DNA from: Bermanella sp034111105
Lineage (GTDB): Bacteria > Pseudomonadota > Gammaproteobacteria > Pseudomonadales > Oceanobacteraceae
Length of the DNA stretch: 10,425 nucleotides
Assembly (NCBI GenBank): GCA_034111105.1
Contig: JAWUXY010000088.1
Span: 1-10,425, forward strand
Direction of reading: 5' to 3'
In this document: positions 1-5,993 of the stretch, piece by piece
Position numbering within the stretch: position 1 is the stretch's first letter
Layout of the letters: every line of letters begins with the position of its first letter
Position numbers and translations under genes: made by a program
The notes under the pieces: generated by a model
What the model was told of the DNA's origin: nothing
Seen by the model: only the letters and a program-made list of their open reading frames with translations
Databases searched by the model: none

Positions 1-78
1 GGCAATGGAATGACCATTTTCAGTCACTTGCTTGACCGCTGCTATCTTGAATTCTTCGTTGTATCGTTCACCAGCCAT
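1..78 (-). CDS. IS3-family transposase OrfA, N-terminal fragment (window-truncated)
   Basis: The first 26 codons of a transposase subunit are visible, beginning MAGERYNEEFKIAAVKQ and continuing with VTENGHSIA. This matches the start of the helix-turn-helix OrfA of IS3-group elements, whose proteins typically open with a 'RY-EEFK-EAVKQV' helix before the DNA-recognition helix. OrfA normally binds the element's ends and is fused to the OrfB DDE catalytic domain by programmed -1 frameshifting; neither the frameshift site nor OrfB is in view. The start at 78 is supported by a strong Shine-Dalgarno (GAGGAGG, complement of roughly 84-90). Whether the complete gene is intact cannot be judged here. 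Confidence 0.88.
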   Translation of the reverse strand, partial: MAGERYNEEFKIAAVKQVTENGHSIA

Positions 79-116
79 AATGGCCTCCTCTTTAAGTACA
101 TTATATAGTTAAAGAG

Positions 117-141
117 TGTCTAGTGAACTAGGGGCGATTCA
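117..141 (-). repeat. IS terminal inverted repeat (one copy)
   Basis: Read on the minus strand from base 141 inward, the terminus is TGAATCGCCCC followed by TAGTTCACTAGACA. It contains a short internal palindrome CTAGT-TC-ACTAG (120-131). The partner repeat at the other end of the element is outside the window, so the inner limit of the repeat is approximate. Confidence 0.65.
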
Positions 142-179
142 CTTGATAGATTTTCGGGGAGTTTTCTTCTTTTTCTCAT
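142..179 (-). pseudogene. 5' stub of an unidentified ORF interrupted by the IS
   Basis: An ATG at 179 opens a frame reading MRKRRKLPENLS before it runs into the insertion sequence at 141/142, inside codon 13. A Shine-Dalgarno (AGGTGA, part of which is the preceding gene's stop) lies five bases upstream, so the start looks genuine. The basic, arginine-rich N-terminus resembles the beginning of many tyrosine-recombinase or other DNA-binding proteins, but twelve residues cannot prove a family. If translated now, the frame continues into the IS for a few codons and stops, so the gene is broken. The rest would be expected on the far side of the IS. Confidence 0.45.
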
Positions 180-184
180 TAAAT

Positions 185-280
185 TCACCTATATTCTGCC
201 ACATCAGCTCGATTGATATATTCTTCGCAGAGCATATTTGTCGTGTTTGTTTTGATGGGTTCTTGCTTTGTTTTTGTCAT
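185..280 (-). CDS. 31-aa ORF coupled to the recombinase remnant, unknown function
   Basis: A 31-residue ORF starts MTKTKQEPIKTNTTNM and ends EEYINRADVAEYR. Its ATG overlaps the stop of the recombinase remnant (277-363) in an ATGA, which suggests translational coupling. The same kind of overlap joins the intact recombinase to its HTH gene next door (ATGAATAA). There is no clear Shine-Dalgarno of its own. It is hydrophilic with no signal peptide or membrane segment. It could be a real micro-protein, a truncated remnant of a larger partner gene, or chance. I do not recognise a family. Confidence 0.35.
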   Translation of the reverse strand: MTKTKQEPIKTNTTNMLCEEYINRADVAEYR

Positions 281-363
281 ACTGCGTCTGCATCTAGTTC
301 ATCGTCGCTTATTGTGTAGAGCGCTTCAAGTGTTCGCCTTATACCAGATATATCTGCATCAAT
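277..363 (-). pseudogene. 3' remnant of a second tyrosine recombinase
   Basis: The 29 codons ending in TGA at 277-279 read IDADISGIRRTLEALY and then TISDDELDADAV. This aligns with the extreme C-terminus of the intact recombinase at 606-1340 (TDADIMGIKRTLETLYAI, then DDERL), with about three quarters of the first 20 residues identical. In the intact protein this segment lies just after the catalytic tyrosine. Upstream in this frame a TGA follows after only three codons, and no HxxR or arginine-I motif can be read, so the body of the gene is missing. The DNA of the two copies has drifted considerably, so this is an old paralogue rather than a recent duplication. Confidence 0.75.
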
Positions 364-403
364 TCCCTTAGCTCATGTTTATTATCATAGTTCCCATTGG
401 GAT

Positions 404-613
404 CTATTTAAGTCTTTTTTCAATTGATTTTTTAGCTTTTGAATCAGCTAAATAATCAAACGTTTCAATGTGTGCAGCGATGTAAACTGGTACTTTTCGA
501 GTGCCAGATAAAAACTCGCTCATTTTTGATTTATTAACACGTAAAACCTTGGCGGCATCCGTGGGCTGTAAGCTCCACTTGTCTAGCCAATTTTGTAATT
601 CTTCTTTATTCAT
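404..613 (-). CDS. Small XRE-like helix-turn-helix protein coupled to the recombinase
   Basis: A 69-residue basic protein starting MNKEELQNWLDKW. Residues about 14-45 form a Cro/CI-type helix-turn-helix: the 'QPTDAAKVLRVNKSKMSEFLSG' stretch shows the pattern of a scaffold helix, a turn and a recognition helix, followed by 'TRKVPVYIAAHIE' as a supporting helix. No effector domain is present. The start at 613 is preferred over an in-frame ATG at 631, because it has a GAGAGG Shine-Dalgarno four bases upstream and gives an 8-bp overlap (ATGAATAA) with the recombinase stop, a sign of translational coupling. The likely role is to regulate the recombinase promoter or to act as a directionality or accessory factor; this is inferred from context. 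Confidence 0.75.
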   Translation of the reverse strand: MNKEELQNWLDKWSLQPTDAAKVLRVNKSKMSEFLSGTRKVPVYIAAHIETFDYLADSKAKKSIEKRLK

Positions 614-1340
614 GCAGCCTCTCGTCATCAATTGCGTATAAGGTCTCTAAGGTTCGCTTAATGCCCATAATGTCAGCGTCTGTATATTCATACGGCATAT
701 CGTCTGTTTCGTGACGTAACAAGACGCACAATTCAACTTCGCTAGCACCAAGCCTTGCTGAACGTGTTGCTAGTGTCCTCCGCCCTGAGTGAGTACTAAA
801 ACCTTTGATTCCAGCTTCACGCCCCCATTTGGTTACCATGGTTTGCAATGTATCGCAGGCCCAATAGATTTTTTCTTCACCATTACTACTTACACGTTTT
901 TTTTGTTTTAACGCGTAAGCGCGTTTGTTCTCTGAAAGTATTACTTTAGAATCTTTTTTAAGACCTCGATAATGAGGGTTATCATCCATAATTAGACGCC
1001 TTACAACACGAAATTTAATATATTGTTCAAGTGCGTTAAGTAATTTCTTATGATAAAAAAACACATGACCCGCTTTATTGTTCTTACAATATTTTGCTGG
1101 AATTATCACATCATTCTTTAATTTTCCGCTTTTCCAAAGCACATCTTTAATTTCGATTCCAGCCACTTCTGATATACGAAAGCCCGCCGCAAACAAAAGC
1201 CAAACGATCAATACATTACGTTCTGGATTTCGCGTCTGTGTAGCAACAAATAAAAGCCGTTTTAGCTCTCTTGGCGTAAGAACAGGTGCTTTTTTCTTTC
1301 GATTGTCGCTAAGTCTTCTTATTAATCTTGGCCTTGCCAT
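606..1340 (-). CDS. Short tyrosine recombinase / integrase (catalytic domain only)
   Basis: A 244-residue site-specific recombinase of the tyrosine (phage integrase) superfamily, which cuts and rejoins DNA through a covalent phosphotyrosine. The full catalytic set can be read: arginine I at R55 in 'AAGFRISEV', a candidate beta-hairpin lysine near K86/K89, HxxR at H184-R187 in 'HSGRRT', histidine H210 in 'LLRHET', and nucleophile Y219 nine residues later in 'YEYTDAD'. After a basic leader (MARPRLIRRL) the sequence goes straight into the catalytic fold (about 20-235), so the usual N-terminal SAM-like core-binding and arm-binding domains are missing; typical integrases are 300-400 residues. In-frame stops (TAA, TGA) lie just upstream of the ATG, so the start is firm although the Shine-Dalgarno is weak. 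It is coupled to the downstream HTH gene. The target site is unknown. Confidence 0.9.
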   Translation of the reverse strand: MARPRLIRRLSDNRKKKAPVLTPRELKRLLFVATQTRNPERNVLIVWLLFAAGFRISEVAGIEIKDVLWKSGKLKNDVIIPAKYCKNNKAGHVFFYHKKLLNALEQYIKFRVVRRLIMDDNPHYRGLKKDSKVILSENKRAYALKQKKRVSSNGEEKIYWACDTLQTMVTKWGREAGIKGFSTHSGRRTLATRSARLGASEVELCVLLRHETDDMPYEYTDADIMGIKRTLETLYAIDDERLHE

Positions 1341-1425
1341 AACTCATTACGCTGGACTCTTTCCCCTAAGTTAGACTATTCACGAATGAATCGCAACAAA
1401 GCCCATAAAATAAGGACTTAAGGGA

Positions 1426-1450
1426 ATAGCATCATCCCGATAGCCATCAT
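1426..1450. repeat. Imperfect direct repeat ATAGC(C)ATCAT
   Basis: Two near-identical copies, ATAGCATCAT (1426-1435) and ATAGCCATCAT (1440-1450), are separated by four bases. They lie between the recombinase and the efflux operon. They may be a protein-binding site or chance; nothing else supports a role. Confidence 0.35.
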
Positions 1451-1544
1451 TAACACAGTTATAAACACCACTACTAACACCTACCTATTTGTTCTACCTT
1501 TTTTCTTTCCCCACAAACCAAATCACTATATATTAGGTAAATCT

Positions 1545-1564
1545 AATTTAGATGTATCTAAATT
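1545..1564. promoter_or_regulatory. Perfect 9-2-9 palindrome upstream of the efflux operon, candidate operator
   Basis: AATTTAGAT and ATCTAAATT are exact inverted repeats separated by GT, about 68 bases before the adaptor start codon. A second partial arm (ATCTAA at 1541-1546) overlaps it on the left and also gives a direct-repeat reading with ATCTAA at 1556-1561. The symmetry suits a dimeric regulator, and the position suits control of the efflux genes. No local repressor gene of the TetR or MarR type is present; the nearby candidates are the HTH protein at 404-613 and the response regulator at 6340-7023. Confidence 0.55.
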
Positions 1565-1631
1565 TAATGCAAGATGCCTCTAGGACAGCCTATCCTCTAC
1601 ACTTACCAAAGGCATTTCACAGGATAAATAC

Positions 1632-2672
1632 ATGAAGCGCTTTCGATTACTCACAATATTCATAGCTTTAGTGTCACTGTTTAGCTCCACCACATGGGCA
1701 AATGATGTTGATACCTATCGCGCTAGCCTAAAAAACTATCCTAGTTGGTTCATATTAGAGGCTGAAATTGAAGCCATTAATCAAGCCACCATCAGTGCAC
1801 AAACCAGTGGCCGCGTGCAATCTATTGAGGTGGATGTTAACGACTATGTTCAAACAGGTGACCTCATCATTCAGCTGCGCAACAAACAACAAAAAGCCGC
1901 TGTTGCGCAAGCCACCGCTGGGTTAACCCAGGCACAAGCGTTAAGCACAGATGCTCAATCTCAACTAAAACGTGCCACCCCTCTATTTGAACAAGGCTCT
2001 GTCTCTAAGGGGCAATATGATTCGATTAAAGCCAATGCCGCATCCGTCGCCGCGCAAGCAAAAGCATCGCAAGCCTTGCTGGCGCAAGCTCAAGAGCAGT
2101 TATCGTATACCCAAATTCGCGCGCCCTACGCTGGCATCGTTAAGGCTCGACTCGTCGAAATAGGTGAAGCGGTTAATCCTGGTACGCCATTAATGACAGG
2201 GTTATCGCTTAATCAATTACGAGCCGTTGCGCATTTACCGCAGCGTTTTATTACGATGGTGACGCCTCAATCTCAATTATTCGTCACGCATAAAAATCAA
2301 ACTTTGCCATCAACAAGCGTTACGATTTTTCCGTTTGCCGACTCTAACAGTCGCAGTTTTAAAATACGGGCGGATATTAAAGCCGATAACGTAGGTTTGT
2401 TCCCTGGTATGTGGGTAAAGCTTAATATCCCCATGGCAGAACAGCCTGCTATTCGTATTCCGGCCAATGCTGTGATACACAAAGGCGAAGCCCGTTATGT
2501 TTACATCAAACAGAACAATACTTTTTTGCTGAGACAAGTGCGTTTAGGTGAGCAACACCCATCAACGTCCAAACACAATACTCAAATGTTTGTTGAGGTA
2601 CTGGCTGGCATTAAAGATGGCGATGTGATTGCAGCCAACCCTTCGTTGGTTATGGCTGCTCAGGAGATTTAG
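1632..2672 (+). CDS. RND efflux periplasmic adaptor (membrane fusion protein)
   Basis: A 346-residue exported adaptor that should link the inner-membrane permease encoded next to an outer-membrane channel. The signal peptide is residues 1-23 (MKRFRLL then a hydrophobic stretch, cleavage after TWA). Order of parts: first lipoyl half-motif at about 53-85 ('ISAQTSGRVQSIEVDVNDYVQTGD'), an alpha-helical coiled-coil hairpin at about 86-158 rich in Ala and Gln, the second lipoyl half at 160-185 ('IRAPYAGIVKARLVEIGEAVNPGT'), a beta-barrel domain at about 190-268, and a membrane-proximal domain to the C-terminus. There is no lipobox, so it is a soluble or transiently membrane-linked HlyD/AcrA-type protein. 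The start is preceded by AGGA at 1621-1624. The stop is one base from the permease ATG, so the two are co-transcribed. Substrate unknown. Confidence 0.93.
   Translation: MKRFRLLTIFIALVSLFSSTTWANDVDTYRASLKNYPSWFILEAEIEAINQATISAQTSGRVQSIEVDVNDYVQTGDLIIQLRNKQQKAAVAQATAGLTQAQALSTDAQSQLKRATPLFEQGSVSKGQYDSIKANAASVAAQAKASQALLAQAQEQLSYTQIRAPYAGIVKARLVEIGEAVNPGTPLMTGLSLNQLRAVAHLPQRFITMVTPQSQLFVTHKNQTLPSTSVTIFPFADSNSRSFKIRADIKADNVGLFPGMWVKLNIPMAEQPAIRIPANAVIHKGEARYVYIKQNNTFLLRQVRLGEQHPSTSKHNTQMFVEVLAGIKDGDVIAANPSLVMAAQEI
2662..2666 (+). promoter_or_regulatory. Ribosome binding site fixing the permease start
   Basis: AGGAG lies seven bases before ATG 2674, inside the last codons of the adaptor gene. 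It favours 2674 over an in-frame upstream ATG at 2629, which would add 15 residues read from adaptor coding sequence. Confidence 0.75.
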
Positions 2673-2673
2673 C

Positions 2674-5600
2674 ATGACTGAGCATTCATCAATCAAATCA
2701 ACCCCCTTGGGGATTAGTGGCCGTTTAGCCAAAACGTTTCAGAATAATGCCATTACACCGTTACTCGCGTTATTTGGATTATTACTGGGCTTTTTTGCCA
2801 TTATGGTAACGCCCAAAGAAGAAGAGCCACAAATTGATGTAACGTTTGCCAATGTTTTTATTGCGTTCCCCGGTGCATCGGCAAAAGAAGTCGAGAGTCT
2901 TATTAGCACACCCGCTGAACAAGTCTTAAGCGAAATAAAAGGCGTGGATGATATTTTCAGTGTCTCCCGCCCCGGTATGTCGGTATTAACGGTCGCGTTT
3001 GAAGTAGGTCTAAAACGCGAAACCGCTATTTTAAATTTATACAACCAAGTGTATAGCCATCAAGATTGGTTGCCCGCAAATCTTGGCGCATCACAACCCA
3101 TCATCAAGCCTCAAGGCATCGATGATGTCCCCATTATGTCGCTCACATTATTTAGCGAAGATGCATCTGTTTCAACTCAACAACTCACCGAACTGGCCCA
3201 TGTATTAGAAGTCGAATTAAAGCGCATTGATGGCACACGTGATATTTACACCATCGGCGCACAACAAGATGTGGTTAACGTGCGTCTTGATCCGGTTCGC
3301 TTAAGTGCTTACAACATCACCATTGAGAACGTTGCAAATACACTGTTAAACGCCAATGTCAGTGCACCGGTTCATAATGTTTATCAGCCGCAAAAGTACA
3401 TCCAAGTACAAGCCGGACATTTTTTAACCCGTGTTTCTGAGATTCAGCAACTGGTCATTGGTCTGGCAAAAAATGGCAGCCCTGTTTACTTATCCGATGT
3501 AGCCGACATTGTTCATGGTGCTGATATTCCTGAATCCCAAGTACTGCATTTTGAAAATAGCCTAAGCGCGAATCAAAGCGCGGTGACCATCGCCATTGCC
3601 AAGCAACCAGGAAAAAATGCCTTTGATATCACCAGCGATATTGAAAAACGCTTAGAGCAACTATCAAACATTGTCATACCCGATAACATTAAAATAAACG
3701 TCACACGCAATTATGGTGATACCGCAAAAGATAAAAGTGACAAGCTCATTGCAAAATTATTATTTGCCACCGTCGCCGTTGTGTTGTTGGTACTCGTGAC
3801 GATGAGCTGGCGCGAAGCCATTATTGTGGGCGGCGCGATATTTATCACGCTCGCCATTACATTATTTGCCAGCTGGGCATGGGGGTTCACACTTAACCGC
3901 ATTTCATTGTTTGCACTGATTTTTAGTATTGGCATTTTAGTGGATGACGCCATTGTCGTGGTTGAGAATATTCATCGGCATTTACACATGGGCGGCAAAA
4001 AACTGTTAGATATTATCCCAATAGCTGTAGATGAAGTGGGCGGCCCGACCATTCTTGCAACGTTTACTGTTATTGCAGCTTTGATGCCCATGGCCTTTGT
4101 GACAGGGTTAATGGGGCCGTATATGAGCCCTATTCCCATTAATGCCAGTACCGGCATGTTAATTTCATTGGCCATTGCATTTATTGTAACGCCTTGGCTA
4201 TCGTATCAATTATTGAAAAACCAAGCATCAACCAACCATCATCACAGCGATGAAAACACCACCAAGGAAGCCAAAACATATAAGGTATTTAATCGAATTA
4301 TGCGCCCGCTTATCCAAGGTCAAAACGCGGCCCGCAATCGTTTAAAGGTGTTAGCGCTAGTGATCGGATTGATTTTATTGTCTGTTTCATTGCCCGTAAT
4401 GAAAATGGTCGTGCTTAAAATGCTGCCATTCGACAATAAGTCTGAATTCCAAGTCATTGTTGATATGCCTGAAGACACACCAATGGAAGAAACACTGATT
4501 GTATTAGAGGCCCTTGGAGAAGAATTAAAATTGAATGAATACGTAAAAGACTTTCAGCTATACGCTGGCATCAACGCTCCAATTAATTTTAACGGTTTGA
4601 TTCGCCAATATTATTTACGTAACGAGCCTCACATGGGCGATATACAAGTAAACCTCTTATCAAAAGGTGAACGCGACGAGCAAAGCCATGATATTGCGCG
4701 CCAGTTACGGCCAGAATTACAGCGTATCGGCAAACAATTTAATGCCAACGTAAAATTAGCCGAAGTACCACCAGGGCCTCCGGTTATGGCGCCCATTGTA
4801 GCTGAGGTATATGGCGCAAATTACAATGAGCAAATTGCCACGGCCAAAGCCCTGCGCGCCGTGTTTGAACGCACAACCGACATCATTGATGTAGACGACA
4901 GTATCGAAGCGTCTCAGCAAAAAACCACCATACACATTGACCGCCAAAAGGCCGCTCAATTTGCCGTCCCTTATGCAAGCATCGTTAATGCGCTAGATAT
5001 TGCGTTGGGAGGTAAAGATGTCAGTTACTTACATGCGCAACATAATAAGTACGCCACTCCGATTCGCTTAGAATATAACGACAGCGATAAGGGTAGTTGG
5101 CAAACGTTACTTAATACCAAAGTCAGCAGCTTAAATGGCCAGTTAATATCCATTGCGGATATGACAACGCTGACCCATGGCACCATCGATAACATCATTT
5201 ATCATAAAAATTTATTGCCCGTAGTATTTGTAAACGCCGATATGGCCGGTGACTTAGACAGTCCACTATATGGTTTATTTGATATGTCACTTGCAATGGA
5301 CGACGCCGCAACGCAACAAAATGGCTTTAGCCCCAAGCAATATTTTATTCATCAGCCACAGGTCACGCATAAACCATCTATTAAGTGGGATGGCGAATGG
5401 CAAATCACCTACGAGACGTTTCGTGATATGGGGATTGCTTATGCCATCGGCATGATCTTGATATATTTATTAGTGGTGGCTCAGTTTAAAAGCTATCTAG
5501 TGCCTTTAATCATCATGGCCCCTATTCCATTAACCATTATTGGGGTCATGCCGGGCCATGCTTTATTAGGCGCACAATTTACCGCCACAAGCATGATTGG

Positions 5601-5892
5601 CATGATTGCCTTGGCCGGAATTATCGTACGTAACTCCATTTTATTGGTTGATTTTATTAATCAAGAATTAGACAAAGGCATCGATATTGTAGAAGCTGCC
5701 ATTAACAGCGCCGCCGTGCGGACAAAACCCATTATGTTAACCGGCATTGCCGCCATGACGGGGGCCTTCTTTATATTGGACGACCCCATCTTTAATGGTT
5801 TAGCCATTAGCTTAATCTTTGGAATTTTAATCAGTACGCTCTTCACCCTAGTACTCATCCCAATGCTGTATTGCGTATACAAACGCAATTAA
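2674..5892 (+). CDS. RND efflux transporter permease (AcrB/HAE-like)
   Basis: A 1072-residue inner-membrane proton-driven exporter. It shows the duplicated RND plan: TM1 about 26-46, a large periplasmic loop to about 357, TM2-TM6 about 358-512, a cytoplasmic loop 513-555, TM7 about 557-577, a second periplasmic loop to about 915, and TM8-TM12 to 1066. After TM1 it carries 'PKEEEPQIDV' and 'FPGASAKEVE', typical of one AcrB-like subfamily. The proton-relay pair is present in TM4 (D424-D425, 'GILVDDAIVVVEN'). In TM10 the position of AcrB Lys940 is arginine (R986, 'GIIVRNSILLVDF'). The loop after TM6 has a short His cluster (NHHHSDEN). Length is normal and the frame intact. It pairs with the adaptor just upstream; no outer-membrane factor is encoded here, so an unlinked TolC-like channel is presumed. 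Substrate class (drug, detergent, lipid-like) is not readable from sequence. Confidence 0.93.
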   Translation: MTEHSSIKSTPLGISGRLAKTFQNNAITPLLALFGLLLGFFAIMVTPKEEEPQIDVTFANVFIAFPGASAKEVESLISTPAEQVLSEIKGVDDIFSVSRPGMSVLTVAFEVGLKRETAILNLYNQVYSHQDWLPANLGASQPIIKPQGIDDVPIMSLTLFSEDASVSTQQLTELAHVLEVELKRIDGTRDIYTIGAQQDVVNVRLDPVRLSAYNITIENVANTLLNANVSAPVHNVYQPQKYIQVQAGHFLTRVSEIQQLVIGLAKNGSPVYLSDVADIVHGADIPESQVLHFENSLSANQSAVTIAIAKQPGKNAFDITSDIEKRLEQLSNIVIPDNIKINVTRNYGDTAKDKSDKLIAKLLFATVAVVLLVLVTMSWREAIIVGGAIFITLAITLFASWAWGFTLNRISLFALIFSIGILVDDAIVVVENIHRHLHMGGKKLLDIIPIAVDEVGGPTILATFTVIAALMPMAFVTGLMGPYMSPIPINASTGMLISLAIAFIVTPWLSYQLLKNQASTNHHHSDENTTKEAKTYKVFNRIMRPLIQGQNAARNRLKVLALVIGLILLSVSLPVMKMVVLKMLPFDNKSEFQVIVDMPEDTPMEETLIVLEALGEELKLNEYVKDFQLYAGINAPINFNGLIRQYYLRNEPHMGDIQVNLLSKGERDEQSHDIARQLRPELQRIGKQFNANVKLAEVPPGPPVMAPIVAEVYGANYNEQIATAKALRAVFERTTDIIDVDDSIEASQQKTTIHIDRQKAAQFAVPYASIVNALDIALGGKDVSYLHAQHNKYATPIRLEYNDSDKGSWQTLLNTKVSSLNGQLISIADMTTLTHGTIDNIIYHKNLLPVVFVNADMAGDLDSPLYGLFDMSLAMDDAATQQNGFSPKQYFIHQPQVTHKPSIKWDGEWQITYETFRDMGIAYAIGMILIYLLVVAQFKSYLVPLIIMAPIPLTIIGVMPGHALLGAQFTATSMIGMIALAGIIVRNSILLVDFINQELDKGIDIVEAAINSAAVRTKPIMLTGIAAMTGAFFILDDPIFNGLAISLIFGILISTLFTLVLIPMLYCVYKRN

Positions 5893-5901
5893 TCTCAATA
5901 A

Positions 5902-5931
5902 AAAGGCTTTATAAGTATTCATAAAGCCTTT
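5902..5931 (+). terminator. Hairpin terminator after the efflux operon
   Basis: AAAGGCTTTAT (5902-5912) and ATAAAGCCTTT (5921-5931) form a perfect 11-bp stem with an 8-base loop, ten bases after the permease stop. The T-run on the plus strand is short (TTT then C), so termination may be incomplete and allow some read-through into the PepSY-regulator operon. Confidence 0.7.
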
Positions 5932-5960
5932 CATTCAGGTTCTATTCAGATAAGCTTGTT

Positions 5961-5980
5961 AATATTAAACATTTAATATT
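5961..5980. promoter_or_regulatory. Perfect 9-2-9 palindrome upstream of the two-component operon, candidate operator
   Basis: AATATTAAA and TTTAATATT are exact inverted repeats around CA, ending 13 bases before the proposed start of the PepSY-like gene. The size (9-bp arms, 2-bp spacer) equals that of the palindrome before the efflux operon (1545-1564), though the arms share mainly the AAT...ATT ends and AT richness. It would overlap the core promoter or the 5' leader, so it could be an operator, for example for autoregulation. A TAATAT inside it could itself be a -10 element. Confidence 0.5.
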
Positions 5981-5993
5981 TGAAGCAGGCTTT

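Larger units (their letters stand above)
1..141 (-). mobile_element. IS3-family insertion sequence, 5' end only
   Basis: This is the left end of an IS3-family element, cut off by the window edge. Two things support it: the start of a transposase OrfA (see the CDS at 1-78), and a terminal sequence that on the minus strand begins TGAATCGCCCC, the TGA-type end usual in this family. The outer boundary is placed at base 141, so the neighbouring DNA begins at 142. The other end of the element is outside the window, so a target-site duplication cannot be checked; the bases next to the end are CTT on the plus strand (142-144). The insertion splits a short ORF (142-179). Family assignment is fairly sure; the exact IS name is not. 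Confidence 0.85.
1341..1631. other. Divergent intergenic region between recombinase and efflux operon
   Basis: This stretch separates the minus-strand recombinase from the plus-strand efflux genes and must hold both promoters. No ORF in it looks real. Visible structure: a small hairpin-like repeat ATTCA-CGAA-TGAAT (1378-1391), a direct repeat ATAGC(C)ATCAT (1426-1435 and 1440-1450), and a perfect palindrome at 1545-1564. A TATATT at 1529-1534 could be a -10 box for the efflux genes, but no good -35 sits at the right distance. It may also contain the attachment site of the recombinase module; no match to a core site can be shown within the window. Confidence 0.6.

Noticed and set aside
116..319. 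Plus-strand 67-aa ORF with Phe- and Ser-rich sequence
   Set aside because: It runs antisense to the IS end, the 31-aa ORF and the recombinase remnant, has low-complexity composition and no recognisable start signals.
614..631. Upstream ATG giving a 75-aa version of the HTH protein
   Set aside because: ATG 613 has its own GAGAGG site and a short stop-start overlap with the recombinase, a more typical arrangement.
1078..1374. Plus-strand 98-aa ORF
   Set aside because: It is the antisense shadow of the recombinase, whose catalytic motifs clearly read on the minus strand.
1363..1424. Inverted repeat CCCCTAAGT ... ACTTAAGGG as a terminator or attachment site
   Set aside because: The arms are imperfect and about 45 bases apart, with no T-run, so it is not convincing.
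2629..2673. Upstream ATG that would extend the RND permease by 15 residues
   Set aside because: It lies within adaptor codons; ATG 2674 has a well-placed AGGAG and gives the normal N-terminus before TM1.
5932..5993. PhoP-box-like direct repeats (GTTTA-type) upstream of the two-component operon
   Set aside because: TGTTAA and TAAACA are present but face each other and do not form the spaced direct repeat of a PhoP box.
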